Shown here: positions 52,192-60,355 of the stretch, piece by piece
How positions within the stretch are numbered: position 1 is the stretch's first letter
Layout: every line of letters begins with the position of its first letter
From: Leisingera coralii
Lineage (GTDB): Bacteria; Pseudomonadota; Alphaproteobacteria; Rhodobacterales; Rhodobacteraceae
Reading direction: 5' to 3'
NCBI RefSeq assembly: GCF_049056525.1
Contig: NZ_JBHUPT010000018.1
Span: forward strand, 32,148 to 96,147
Length of the DNA stretch: 64,000 nucleotides
Notes under the pieces: generated by a model
Told to the model about the DNA's origin: nothing
What the model saw: the letters and a program-made list of their open reading frames with translations, nothing else
The model's database searches: none
Program-made: the position numbers and the translations under genes

Positions 52192-52467
52192 TCAGGCCAT
52201 CAGCCGCTTGAACAGGTCTGCACTGGGGCAGAAGTCCGGCACCGCGGGTCCGTCACCGCGGCGCGACGAGATCCACAGCGCGCAGGTCTTGCTGCAGCCC
52301 GCGCCGCGGCAGGCGGTCACCATCCGGGCATAGTCCAGCCCGTTGAGCCGTCCGCTGCGCATCTCCTGGTCCAGGTCGACGCCCGCGGCCTCTGCCACAG
52401 CGCGCAAGAGCCACAGGTGGCGGAAGATATTGCCGAGGCCCTCGGCCTCCGCTGCCATGTCCTTCAT
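52192..52467 (-). CDS. DUF6455-like cysteine protein, copy 1
   Basis: 91 residues. Four conserved cysteines: Cys53, 58, 62 and 80 (CRGAGCSKTC then PDFC). The distance from the first to the third is nine residues, as in the other two copies. It has no signal peptide. The pattern suggests an iron-sulfur or zinc site in a small helical protein. Its start overlaps the stop of copy 2 by one base, so the two are co-transcribed. DUF number is from memory. Confidence 0.75.
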   Translation of the reverse strand: MKDMAAEAEGLGNIFRHLWLLRAVAEAAGVDLDQEMRSGRLNGLDYARMVTACRGAGCSKTCALWISSRRGDGPAVPDFCPSADLFKRLMA

Positions 52468-52724
52468 CAGGCGCGGTCCTTCAATTGAACCAGCACGTCC
52501 GCGTTGCGGCAGCCCGGCATCGGCGCATCCGCGCGTTCATGGGCGGCCAGGAAGGCCTCGCACTGCTCCGGGGCTTCACAGCCGCGGCAGCGGGTGATCA
52601 TGGCGGCCCAGTCCTCGTGGCTGATCTCGCCTGCGGCAAAGGCGCCGGTCAGATCGGCGCCGACGGTTTCGCCCATCCGGGCCATCAGCCGCAGATGGTA
52701 GAGGGGGTCCCCCAATGGCTGCAT
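52467..52724 (-). CDS. DUF6455-like cysteine protein, copy 2
   Basis: 85 residues. Starts MQPLGDPLYHLRLMARMGET, a common DUF6455 beginning. Cysteines at 46, 49, 55 and 72 (CRGCEAPEQC then GCRN). The helix VGADLTGAFAAGEISHEDWA precedes the site. Middle gene of the three; it follows copy 3 by 42 bp and overlaps copy 1. Confidence 0.78.
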   Translation of the reverse strand: MQPLGDPLYHLRLMARMGETVGADLTGAFAAGEISHEDWAAMITRCRGCEAPEQCEAFLAAHERADAPMPGCRNADVLVQLKDRA

Positions 52725-52766
52725 GTCGTGAACTCCTGTTGGATTCCGGGCCGGCGCCGGGGCGCG

Positions 52767-53030
52767 TCAGGCCTGCTGCTCGTTCAGGTAGCCGAGCAGG
52801 TCGCGGTTGCGGCAGAAATCCGGGGCCTCTGCCCCGGGGCGCAGGCCGTCAGCCAGCCATTTGCGGCAGGCGCCAACACCGCCGCAGCGGGTGCAGCGCA
52901 GCACCGCCTCAGCGATCTCGTCGAACCGCAGGGTGCCGGCCACCGCCTCTTCCTCCAGATCCAGACCAACGGTCGAAGCCATCCGGTCGAACAGCTCGGC
53001 GTGCTTTTTGAGGTCGGCTTGGGTGGTCAT
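52767..53030 (-). CDS. DUF6455-like cysteine protein, copy 3
   Basis: 87 residues. Cysteines at 46, 49, 55 and 73 (CTRCGGVGAC then DFCRN). It is the first gene of the run and lies 61 bases from a near-perfect FnrL-type box (53091-53104); a hairpin with CCGGAAT/ATTCCGG arms sits in the leader. Oxygen-responsive expression of the run is therefore likely, and a redox-sensing or electron-transfer role is possible. Confidence 0.78.
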   Translation of the reverse strand: MTTQADLKKHAELFDRMASTVGLDLEEEAVAGTLRFDEIAEAVLRCTRCGGVGACRKWLADGLRPGAEAPDFCRNRDLLGYLNEQQA

Positions 53031-53039
53031 CGCGCTCTC

Positions 53040-53058
53040 CCGGAATCATTTATTCCGG
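53040..53058 (-). promoter_or_regulatory. Leader hairpin of the DUF6455 run
   Basis: 7-bp stem CCGGAAT/ATTCCGG with a CATTT loop, ending ten bases from the start codon and so close to the ribosome-binding site. Confidence 0.4.
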
Positions 53059-53090
53059 GTGCAGCTTAGCGGCGGGCGGCCGGCGCGAAT

Positions 53091-53104
53091 TTGACTCAGG
53101 TCAA
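53091..53104. promoter_or_regulatory. FnrL/Dnr-type operator
   Basis: TTGAC-TCAG-GTCAA, a perfect palindrome with the half-sites and spacing of FNR-family boxes (consensus TTGAT-N4-ATCAA; C/G variants are common). It lies 61 bases before the copy 3 start codon, suitable for class II activation by FnrL or Dnr when oxygen is low. Confidence 0.65.
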
Positions 53105-53116
53105 ACGGGTTGGGAT

Positions 53117-53509
53117 TTATGCGGATTTCGCGCCAAGGTGGTCGAGATAGGCCCGCACCGCATCCTGCACCCGGCGGAAGCGGTCGCCGCCCAGCTTCTT
53201 GCCGCCGTACCAGCGGGTTACGATGATGACGTGATCCTTGAGGCCCTCACGCTCCATCATCCGCAGGATCACCATGCCCGCCCCGGACTCGCCGTCATCG
53301 GCCTTGAGCCCGCCCGCGGGCAGCACCGCCGCCCAGGTGTTGTGGGTCGCCTTGGCATAGGAGCGGTCGGTCTTGAGCGCTGCCAGCACCGCATCGACGT
53401 CCTCGCGCGAGGCGGTCGGCGCGCCGGTCACCGCATAGCGCGAGCCGCGGTCGGTCAGGACCACGCCCAGCATCGTGAGCGCGGGGGCCGCGTGATCCCT
53501 GGCCGCCAT
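53117..53509 (-). CDS. IMPACT/YigZ family protein
   Basis: 130 residues. N-terminal domain of the YigZ family: SYAKATHNTWAAVLP, KADDGESGAGM and VIIVTRWYGGKKLGGDRF. The C-terminal domain of E. coli YigZ is absent, so this is the short form. Bacterial function is unclear; the fold resembles ribosomal S5 domain 2. It follows the M48 peptidase gene by 2 bp, so the two are one operon. Confidence 0.88.
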   Translation of the reverse strand: MAARDHAAPALTMLGVVLTDRGSRYAVTGAPTASREDVDAVLAALKTDRSYAKATHNTWAAVLPAGGLKADDGESGAGMVILRMMEREGLKDHVIIVTRWYGGKKLGGDRFRRVQDAVRAYLDHLGAKSA

Positions 53510-53511
53510 GG

Positions 53512-54225
53512 TCAGTTCAGCCCGTAGCGGTCGATCGTCGCCTGCACCACCCGCACCCGGTCGGGGTTGGCCGGATGGGTGCCCAGGAAACGGTCGCCCG
53601 GGTCCGGCAGCCGGTTGAAGAAGCGCACGCCGATGCTGGGCCGGTAGCCGGCTTTGTGGGTGATGATGGTGCCCAGCTCATCCGCCTCCAGCTCGAAATC
53701 CTTGGAGTAGGTGCGCGCCCCGACAAAGCCGCCGAGATCCTGCGCCGTGGACACGCTGGCAGACCCGCCGCCCGCCAGCGCGGTGATCAGGCCGGCGCCG
53801 GCGCTGACCAGCGCGGAATTCTGCGCCTGCCGCGCCAGGTGGCCGCGGATGTGATGCGCGGCCTCGTGCGACATGACAAAGGCCAGCTCATCATGGTTGG
53901 CGATCTGACCCAGCATCCGTTGGGTGAAGGTGATCACCGGGCGGCCCGAGCGGTCCAGGCTCTGGTAAGCGTTCGGCGCCGCTTTCGGATTCGGGTCGAT
54001 GCGGATCAGGAAATCGCAGTTCAGGCCCTGGGTGCGGCTGCGGCATTCGCGCTCCGCCACCGGCTCCACCCGCCGGGAGACGGAGGCGAATGCGTTGCGC
54101 GCCTGGGCAGGCGCCATCCCCTGCACCCGCGGCGCCTGAACGGCAGATACAGGTTGCGGCACGGGCTCAACAGCCACGTGACAGGCGCTGACAGCAAGGG
54201 CAAGCAGACACATAAAACGGCGCAT
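53512..54225 (-). CDS. M48 family metallopeptidase, lipoprotein
   Basis: 237 residues from ATG 54225 with AAAGGAT upstream. Lipobox VSAC puts lipidation at Cys15. The zinc site is HEAAHH at 120-125 (HExxH) with the third ligand in FELEADELG near 185. A glycine-rich loop follows the helix. It is the BepA/LoiP-like type of envelope protease that degrades misfolded periplasmic or outer-membrane proteins. No TPR domain is present. Confidence 0.9.
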   Translation of the reverse strand: MRRFMCLLALAVSACHVAVEPVPQPVSAVQAPRVQGMAPAQARNAFASVSRRVEPVAERECRSRTQGLNCDFLIRIDPNPKAAPNAYQSLDRSGRPVITFTQRMLGQIANHDELAFVMSHEAAHHIRGHLARQAQNSALVSAGAGLITALAGGGSASVSTAQDLGGFVGARTYSKDFELEADELGTIITHKAGYRPSIGVRFFNRLPDPGDRFLGTHPANPDRVRVVQATIDRYGLN

Positions 54226-54375
54226 GGCAGATCCTTTTGCGGTTCGCCGCGACTTTACCGTGCAAGCCTGAGGGGAGCAATCGCGGCGGCGGCGGAAGAT
54301 TGCCGGTCCATCGGCATGATCACCTGTGTTTGCAAGGTCTTGCCAGCAGGCGGGCCGCGGTGGCAGGCTGGTGTC

Positions 54376-54624
54376 ATGTTTACAATCGAACATGAATTCG
54401 ACTCGACGGTCATCACCCTGGTGGATGAGGGCGGAGCCCCCCTCGCCGAGGATGTGACCATCAATTCCTTTGCAGAATGCGTCACGGTCGAGCAATACGA
54501 CCCGCGCACCGACAGCGTGCAGAAAATCACCCTGTCGCATCTTCAGGTGCGCGACCTGGCGGCAGCGCTGGACCTGCCCGAAGGGGTCTACCGTCTGGTG
54601 GGCGGCGAAGACGGGGAAGACTAG
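54376..54624 (+). CDS. Small protein of unknown function
   Basis: 82 residues from ATG 54376. Sequence MFTIEHEFDSTVITLVDEGG, then EDVTINSFAECVTVEQYD, then LSHLQVRDLAAALDLPEGVY. It is acidic, alpha-beta in appearance, without signal peptide. I do not recognise it. It is divergent from the M48 peptidase. The ribosome-binding site is weak. Confidence 0.6.
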   Translation: MFTIEHEFDSTVITLVDEGGAPLAEDVTINSFAECVTVEQYDPRTDSVQKITLSHLQVRDLAAALDLPEGVYRLVGGEDGED

Positions 54625-54627
54625 GCG

Positions 54628-54909
54628 TCAGCCCGCCCCCTGATAGACAAAGACCTTGTCGCGCGAGGTTGCGCCGCGGCGCAGCTCCAGGCCTGAGGGG
54701 GCCGTTCCCATGGCCGTTGCCAGCAGCTGGCGGATGGCCTCATTCGCCTTGCCGTTCTCCGGGGCTGCGGTGACGGAGATTTTCAGCGCGCCCTCTGCCT
54801 GCACAATCGCACTGCGCGCCGCCTTCGGCGCGGCCCGCACCGCAATTTCCGTTCCCGGCACGCACAGATGGCTCAGATCCGGCAGGTCTTTCTTCTTTGG
54901 CTTCCCCAT
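54628..54909 (-). CDS. DUF167/YggU family protein
   Basis: 93 residues from ATG 54909 (an ATG at 54921 is also possible). DUF167 core: EIAVRAAPKAARSAI, LKISVTAAPENGKANEAIRQ and LELRRGATSRDKVF. This small alpha/beta fold is widespread with no assigned function. It converges with the preceding small gene. Confidence 0.85.
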   Translation of the reverse strand: MGKPKKKDLPDLSHLCVPGTEIAVRAAPKAARSAIVQAEGALKISVTAAPENGKANEAIRQLLATAMGTAPSGLELRRGATSRDKVFVYQGAG

Positions 54910-55100
54910 ATGGCCACACATGCCCTGTGCAGACGGCAAAAGCCATAGACTTTGCCCGTCCGGCGCAGCTTTCACCCCGGCAACGAAACCCAGCCCTGCT
55001 GCTTCTGCAGCACAGATGCAGCGCGCAAGGCCCGTTGGCTCTTGAAAAAACTCCAATGCCTGCCGAGATAGGCAGCAACAGATGTAAAAAGGTTTCACAT

Positions 55101-55679
55101 ATGCCTGCACGCAATGACGCCGCCCTTGAATTCCTGCTGTCGCGCCGCTCGCGCCCGGCCAAGACCCTGGTGGCCCCTGCGCCTTCGCGCGAGGAGCTGC
55201 TGCCGATCCTGACCGCCGCCGCCCGCACCCCCGATCATGGCAAGCTGGAGCCCTGGCGCTTCATCGTGGTGGAAAAGCCCGCCATGGCACGGCTGGCGGA
55301 CCTGTGCGAGGAAACCGGCACCCGGCTGGGCAAAAGCCCCGAGGACATCGCCAAGGGCCGCAGCCAGTTCGACCTGGGCCAGCTTGCCGTCGCAGTGGTC
55401 GAAATACAGACCGAAAGCCCCAAGGTGCCCTCCATCGAGCAAAGCTATTCCGCCGGCGCCGTCTGCCTGTCGCTGCTCAATGCCGCGCTGGCGGCCGGCT
55501 GGGGCGCCAACTGGCTCAGCGGCTGGGCCAGCCATGACCGCGGCTTCTGCGAGGCCGCCTTTGGCCTTGCAGAGAACGAGCGCATTGCCGGCATCATTCA
55601 CATCGCCACCGAAAGCTCCGCCCCGCCCGAGCGCCCGCGCCCGGACCTTGACGCAATCACCACCTGGATGAGCGCATGA
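55101..55679 (+). CDS. Nitroreductase family protein
   Basis: 192 residues from ATG 55101 (AAAAAGG upstream). The FMN-binding fold: LEFLLSRRSRPAKTLVAPAP at the start, ARTPDHGKLEPWRFIVV near 42, and AGWGANWLSGWASHD near 136. The YdjA-like short type, with flavin reduction of nitro compounds or quinones. Its stop overlaps the next start by four bases (ATGA), so it is coupled to the EI24 gene. Confidence 0.92.
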   Translation: MPARNDAALEFLLSRRSRPAKTLVAPAPSREELLPILTAAARTPDHGKLEPWRFIVVEKPAMARLADLCEETGTRLGKSPEDIAKGRSQFDLGQLAVAVVEIQTESPKVPSIEQSYSAGAVCLSLLNAALAAGWGANWLSGWASHDRGFCEAAFGLAENERIAGIIHIATESSAPPERPRPDLDAITTWMSA

Positions 55680-56365
55680 TCTTCACCGCCTTTTTCAAGA
55701 CCCTCGGCCAGACCGGCGACCCGCGCTTCCGCAAGGTGCTGTTCCTGGGCCTGGGTTTGACCGTCGCCCTGCTGATTGCGGCCTACGCCGGGTTCCTGAT
55801 GCTGATCCAGTGGCTGGTCGGCCCCGAAGCCACGCTGCCGGTGCTGGGCGAGGTCACCTGGCTCGATGACCTGCTCTCCGTCGGCTCGTTGGTCTTCATG
55901 CTGGTGCTGTCGGTCTTCCTGATGGTGCCGGTGGCCTCGGCCATCACCTCGATGTTCCTTGAGGAGGTGGCGCAAGCGGTGGAGGACAAGCACTACCCTG
56001 CCCTGCCGCCCGCCCCCAAGGTGCCGTTCTGGGACGCGGTCAAGGACACGGTGAATTTCCTCGGCCTTCTGATTGCGGCCAATACCCTGGCGCTGTTCCT
56101 CTATGTGCTGTTCCCGCCTGCGGCGCTGTTCATCTTCTGGGGGCTGAACGGCTTCCTGCTGGGGCGGGAATATTTCACCCTCGCCGCTGCCCGCCGGGTG
56201 GGCACTGCCGAGGCCAAGAAGCTGCGCCGCCGCCACGCGGGCACCATCTGGGCGGCCGGCACGCTGATGGCGATGCCGCTGTCGGTGCCGCTGCTGAACC
56301 TGGTGATCCCGATCCTGGGCGCCGCCACCTTCACCCATCTCTACCACGCGCTGGCCCGCAAATAA
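55676..56365 (+). CDS. EI24/CysZ-like membrane protein
   Basis: 229 residues, four or more membrane helices. EI24 domain features include PVASAITSMFLEEVAQAVED and the FWGLNGFLLGREYFTLAAAR segment in the C-terminal half. The CysZ branch carries sulfate into cells; eukaryotic EI24 acts in the ER. No cysteine-synthesis gene is adjacent, so a sulfate role is not supported by context. Co-translated with the nitroreductase. Confidence 0.88.
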   Translation: MIFTAFFKTLGQTGDPRFRKVLFLGLGLTVALLIAAYAGFLMLIQWLVGPEATLPVLGEVTWLDDLLSVGSLVFMLVLSVFLMVPVASAITSMFLEEVAQAVEDKHYPALPPAPKVPFWDAVKDTVNFLGLLIAANTLALFLYVLFPPAALFIFWGLNGFLLGREYFTLAAARRVGTAEAKKLRRRHAGTIWAAGTLMAMPLSVPLLNLVIPILGAATFTHLYHALARK

Positions 56366-56387
56366 GACGGGCCGCTCCCCCGGCCGC

Positions 56388-56450
56388 AGCCGTGTCAAGG
56401 CCGGCTTGAGCCGCCGCGCGGCACGCGCGGTTCAGCCTTGACGCGGCGGA
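56388..56450. repeat. Repeat R4, second copy
   Basis: Arms CGTGTCAAGGC and GCCTTGACGCG (one mismatch) around an inner stem GGCTTGAGCCGC/GCGGTTCAGCC and a GC-rich tip. It has the same arms as 46042-46103. Confidence 0.55.
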
Positions 56451-56576
56451 GGGCGGACTACACTCGAGATGGCGCCTTGAGGGGCACACCTGCCCCTCAA
56501 ACGCTTCTCGGCAAGTTTCTTCTGATTCCGGTTTTGCGATGCCGCCCGCTCCAGCCCGCCAGGGCTGGCCGCACCC

Positions 56577-56652
56577 GCGCCGCGCGCCAGCGCGGCGCCA
56601 CGCCCAACCGGCACCGAGGCATGCCAATGCCTCCCAGCCGGGCGGGAGTGCT
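56577..56652 (+). repeat. Structured intergenic repeat R2, copy D
   Basis: Stem I perfect 9-bp GCGCCGCGC/GCGCGGCGC (loop GCCA), core CGCCCAAC, stem II perfect 7-bp GAGGCAT/ATGCCTC (loop GCCA), then GCCGGGCGGGAGTGCTT. Confidence 0.7.
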
Positions 56653-56682
56653 TCCTTTCTTGGAAAACGGAGACCCGCGGAT

Positions 56683-56958
56683 TTACCCTTGCTCGGGCAG
56701 CATCCCCATCCAGTCGAAGTCCCGCACCGAGATCACGCCGGAAAAGATGATCCCGGCCACAATCGCCCAGATCACCGCAGCCACCCCGGTGGTGATCCAG
56801 GCTTTCTGCTTCAGGTAATGATTCTCAGGCGCCCCGGCATGGGTGCCCGGCACCACCTCGCCCTTGTCGCCCTGGGTCTCCAGACGGATCGGGATGATCA
56901 CCAGGAAGGTCAGGAACCAGATCACTGCATACAGAACGATCGCTGATGTAACACCCAT
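56683..56958 (-). CDS. DUF1467 membrane protein
   Basis: 91 residues, two membrane helices (AIVLYAVIWFLTFLVIIPIR and WITTGVAAVIWAIVAGIIFS) joined by a polar loop with GDKGEVVPGTHAGAPENHYL. This is the DUF1467 pattern. It often follows methylmalonyl-CoA epimerase in alphaproteobacteria, as it does here, 56 bp after it. Role unknown. Confidence 0.9.
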   Translation of the reverse strand: MGVTSAIVLYAVIWFLTFLVIIPIRLETQGDKGEVVPGTHAGAPENHYLKQKAWITTGVAAVIWAIVAGIIFSGVISVRDFDWMGMLPEQG

Positions 56959-57014
56959 GGGTCCGGCCTCCTGAACTTGCCCTGCCCCGCTGCTGGGGCA
57001 GGACGCTCATAGCC

Positions 57015-57419
<405 letters not shown>

Positions 57420-57595
57420 TTCAGGTGTGCTCCTCTCACAAATGTTCCTCGCCCCCGGTTATGGGGCGGATGCTGCGCCGCGGCAAGTGCGCCATTGCGC
57501 ACGGGGGCGCCCGGATGCGGCAGCGCACGCGCCGTTAACCAGGTATTAGCCTCGACTTCCTAGCGTCGGATCATATCCCGCAAGGAGGATACGTT

Positions 57596-58315
57596 ATGGA
57601 CGATTCGGAACTGTTTGCTGCCGCTCAACGCCTGCCCACCACCCGCCGGCCGCTGCTGGGGCTGACCATTCTGGTTGTCGAGGACAGCCGCTTTGCCTGC
57701 GAGGCGCTGCGCCTCCTCTGCCTGCGCAGCGGCGCCCGCATCCGCCGGGCCGACTGTCTGAAATCCGCCCGCCGCCACCTGCAGGTCTACCGCCCCTCGG
57801 TGCTGATTGCCGATGTCGGGCTGCCGGACGGCTCCGGCCTCGACCTGATCCGCGAACTGGCCGAGGCCAGCCCGCGCCCCGGCGTGATCCTGGCCACCTC
57901 CGGCGACCCGGCGCTGGAAGGCGCCGCGCTTGAGGCCGGCGCCGCCGGCTTCCTGGAAAAGCCGATCACCTCGCTGGCGGCCTTCCAGCAGAAGATCCTG
58001 TCGAACCTGCCTGCCGACCGCCAGCTGTCCGGCCCGCGGGCCCTGGATGACGAAACGGTGGAGCCGGATTTGCTCGCCTACCGGGACGACATGGCCCATG
58101 CCGCCGACGTGCTCAGCATGTCGCAGGAGGAGAAAACCCTGGCCTATCTGGCACAGTTCCTGGGCGGTGTCGCCCGCAGCGCCGGCGACCGGCCGCTCGC
58201 CGATGCCGCGGACCGCCTGGACAGCGCCCGGCAAAAGGGTGAGCCGCTCACTCAGGACACCGCCGCGCTGGCCGGCCTGGTGCAGGAGCGGCTCGAACGC
58301 CGCGCGGCGATCTGA
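57596..58315 (+). CDS. Response regulator with an uncharacterised C-terminal region
   Basis: 239 residues. Receiver domain at about 22-135: acidic pair Glu29/Asp30, phosphoacceptor Asp73 (IADVGLPDGSG), Thr101/Ser102 and Lys122 (FLEKPI). The remaining 100 residues have no helix-turn-helix or enzyme motif I can name; they look helical, with SQEEKTLAYLAQFLGGVAR. An N-terminal extension of 20 residues precedes the receiver. No sensor kinase gene adjoins. A strong AAGGAGG site precedes it. Confidence 0.85.
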   Translation: MDDSELFAAAQRLPTTRRPLLGLTILVVEDSRFACEALRLLCLRSGARIRRADCLKSARRHLQVYRPSVLIADVGLPDGSGLDLIRELAEASPRPGVILATSGDPALEGAALEAGAAGFLEKPITSLAAFQQKILSNLPADRQLSGPRALDDETVEPDLLAYRDDMAHAADVLSMSQEEKTLAYLAQFLGGVARSAGDRPLADAADRLDSARQKGEPLTQDTAALAGLVQERLERRAAI

Positions 58316-58316
58316 C

Positions 58317-58457
58317 ATGGCAGAGGTCTTTCTCATCGCCCTCGCCACGCTCGTCATCGTGCTGTACGGCCAGACCCGTCTCGACGCCCGCGCAATCCGC
58401 CGCAACCGCGGCAACGCAAACAGCCGCCCGCTGATCCTGAACCCGCCCAGCCGCTGA
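58317..58457 (+). CDS. Possible 46-residue membrane peptide
   Basis: Starts one base after the response-regulator stop (MAEVFLIALATLVIVLYGQT, then RLDARAIRRNRGNANSRPLI). One hydrophobic helix is followed by a basic tail. It would be translated by coupling, but it has no independent ribosome-binding site and no recognised relatives, so it may be noise. Confidence 0.4.
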   Translation: MAEVFLIALATLVIVLYGQTRLDARAIRRNRGNANSRPLILNPPSR

Positions 58458-59119
58458 CGCGGGATCCGCCCGCCGGGCTGCGCTGACCATGCCCGTTGTT
58501 GCCCCTATTGCGATGAATTGAAGCAAGCCTGGCACCGGCACCCGCGTAACACCTGTGTGCTGCCTGCGGCCCGGGCAATCTCAGCATCCTCAGCCCTTGA
58601 GGCTGTCCGCACTTCCAGCCCCTGCAGCAACACAGGCTATCCGGGGATCCGTACCCTCCCGGTAACATGGTGACTCCCAGACGCCGCAACAGCCGGGGCA
58701 TTTCCTGTTGCCCGTCAGCTGCTGCCCCCCTTCATTCCGCCTGGCCTGCAGGCAAGCAATGGCGGACCTGTTTCCGCAACCCGCTGCCGGTTGATCGCAC
58801 TCTTTCAGGCACTTCCTCCGGCCGACGCCTGTCCGGTGCTCTCCCGCGCCCGCAGCTGCGCGGCCAAGGCCGCACCGCTTGGCGGCCTTGGGCCCGGCAC
58901 CGCCTGCAGGCGGTGCCGGGCCCAACGGCTCAGGTCATTCCCCGAATGATCTGAGCGGGCGGGAGCCGCCCGGCTGTTCTGCGAGGCGCACCGGCTTTGC
59001 GGGCTGCCGGTGCGCAGCACGCGAAGACCTGCTCGAAAACACGGGCCGCCGTCTTGCGCCCTGCCGCACAGATGGCGCCGTTCCGTCCTCTCAACCGCAG
59101 CGAGCCCGGCAACCGGGGC
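58458..59119. other. 662-bp gene-free stretch
   Basis: No supportable gene. Short open frames on both strands lack family features and ribosome-binding sites. The right half contains R2 copy C (58893-58968), next to a second large inverted repeat (GGCCAAGGCCGC / GCGGCCTTGGGCC around 58861-58894). Confidence 0.6.
58893..58968 (+). repeat. Structured intergenic repeat R2, copy C
   Basis: Stem I perfect 12-bp CCCGGCACCGCC/GGCGGTGCCGGG (loop TGCA), core GGGCCCAAC, stem II GCTCAGGTCATT/AATGATCTGAGC (11 of 12 paired, one G-T), then GGGCGGGAGCCG. The clearest copy of the family. Confidence 0.75.
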
Positions 59120-60340
59120 CTACAGCAGCAGCCCCGGATCATCCTCCATCGCAAGCCCCGGGAACACCCCGGCCTCAAGCCCGCTTTTCTGAGCTCCGGC
59201 AAGCCCGTGCAGCATCCAGGCGAGGTAGCGGCGCACATCTGCGGTCGGCATCAGGTCGCGCCGGTCGTAGAGATCGGCCTCTGCCAGCCCCGGCCAGCGC
59301 CCCAGCACCCGGCCGCCGCGGACCGCGCCGCCCGCCAGCAGCATCGCGCCGCCGGTGCCGTGGTCGGTGCCCCCCGTGCCGTTCTCCCGCACCGTGCGCC
59401 CGAACTCGGTCACCGCCGCAACCGCGGTCTTGCCCCAGATCTCCGGACCCACACCGCGTTGCAGCTCCAGGATCGTCTCCGCCAGCCGCCCCAGCGCCGC
59501 CTTCAGGCCGCCCGCCTGGCGGTTGTGCGTGTCCCAGCCGTTGATCGAAAACGCCGCAATCCTGCTGTCGCCGCGCAGCTGCTCTGCGGCATAGGCGGCA
59601 ATGGCGGTATGCGCCTTGCCCTTCGGCGTTGTCATCATCGACATCATCCCGCCGTCTTCGCTGCCGTCCCCGCCGCCCTCGAGATCCAGGGACATGTCCT
59701 GACGGGTCAGCTCCAGCGCCTCGTTCAGCGCGGCGTGAAACAGCGGGTCGTCCTCCATCAGGAGGCCTGCCAGCCGCTCCGCCTGCGGGCTCATCGCCAG
59801 CGCTGCCCCCGGCGCCCATTGCGACACCGGCGCAGCGCCCTCCAGCAGCAGCATCCGCTCCTGGCCGATGGCAAAGGCGGTGCGCGCGTCCGTCCCCGGC
59901 GTCTGCTGCAGCAGCCGGTTCAGCCAGCCGTCCCGGGCCTCGCCCAGCCCGGCGGTGCCCGCCTCCAGCAGGTCCTGCCCGTCGAAATGGCTGCGCCGGT
60001 CGCGGTAGGGCGTGGACACCGCCTGAACAAAGCCAAGCTCCCCCTTGCGCCACAACGGCAGCAACGGTGCCAGTGCCGGATGCATGGCGTAAAAACCGTC
60101 CAGATCGGCGGCCCCGGCATCCGGGCCGCCCGACAGGGTCTGCCGCAGCCCGGCAAAATCCGGGTCGCCATAGGGCTGCACCACATCCAGCGCGTCCATG
60201 CCGCCGCGCAGGATGATCACCACCAGCCGCGTGTCCCACGGGGCGGCGGCAAAACTGACGGGTGTGACCAGCGGGCTGGCGGCCAGCGAACAGCCCAGCA
60301 AGGCGGAGCGGGTCAGGAGAGAACGGCGGGTCAGCTGCAT
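59120..60340 (-). CDS. DUF1501 protein, Tat-exported
   Basis: 406 residues. The N-terminus carries twin arginines in a Tat-like signal (TRRSLLTRSALLGCSLAASP, cleavage near SFA-AA). The DUF1501 body starts LVVIILRGGMDALDVVQPYG and includes SINGWDTHNRQAGG and TEFGRTVRENGTGGTDHGTG, motifs of the alkaline-phosphatase-like (sulfatase) superfamily that may bind metal. Probably periplasmic; activity unknown. It lies 15 bp from the DUF1800 gene and the two form a pair. Confidence 0.9.
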   Translation of the reverse strand: MQLTRRSLLTRSALLGCSLAASPLVTPVSFAAAPWDTRLVVIILRGGMDALDVVQPYGDPDFAGLRQTLSGGPDAGAADLDGFYAMHPALAPLLPLWRKGELGFVQAVSTPYRDRRSHFDGQDLLEAGTAGLGEARDGWLNRLLQQTPGTDARTAFAIGQERMLLLEGAAPVSQWAPGAALAMSPQAERLAGLLMEDDPLFHAALNEALELTRQDMSLDLEGGGDGSEDGGMMSMMTTPKGKAHTAIAAYAAEQLRGDSRIAAFSINGWDTHNRQAGGLKAALGRLAETILELQRGVGPEIWGKTAVAAVTEFGRTVRENGTGGTDHGTGGAMLLAGGAVRGGRVLGRWPGLAEADLYDRRDLMPTADVRRYLAWMLHGLAGAQKSGLEAGVFPGLAMEDDPGLLL

Positions 60341-60355
60341 CGGATGGGCCTCCTG

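Larger units (their letters stand above)
56366..56682. other. Gene-free stretch with two structured repeats
   Basis: 317 bp between the convergent EI24 and DUF1467 genes. It holds R4 (56388-56450) and R2 copy D (56577-56652) and nothing else I can support. Confidence 0.6.

Noticed and set aside
58458..59119. Several short open frames between the response regulator and the DUF1501 gene
   Set aside because: They run through inverted repeats, lack start signals and have Pro/Ala/Arg-rich low-complexity products.
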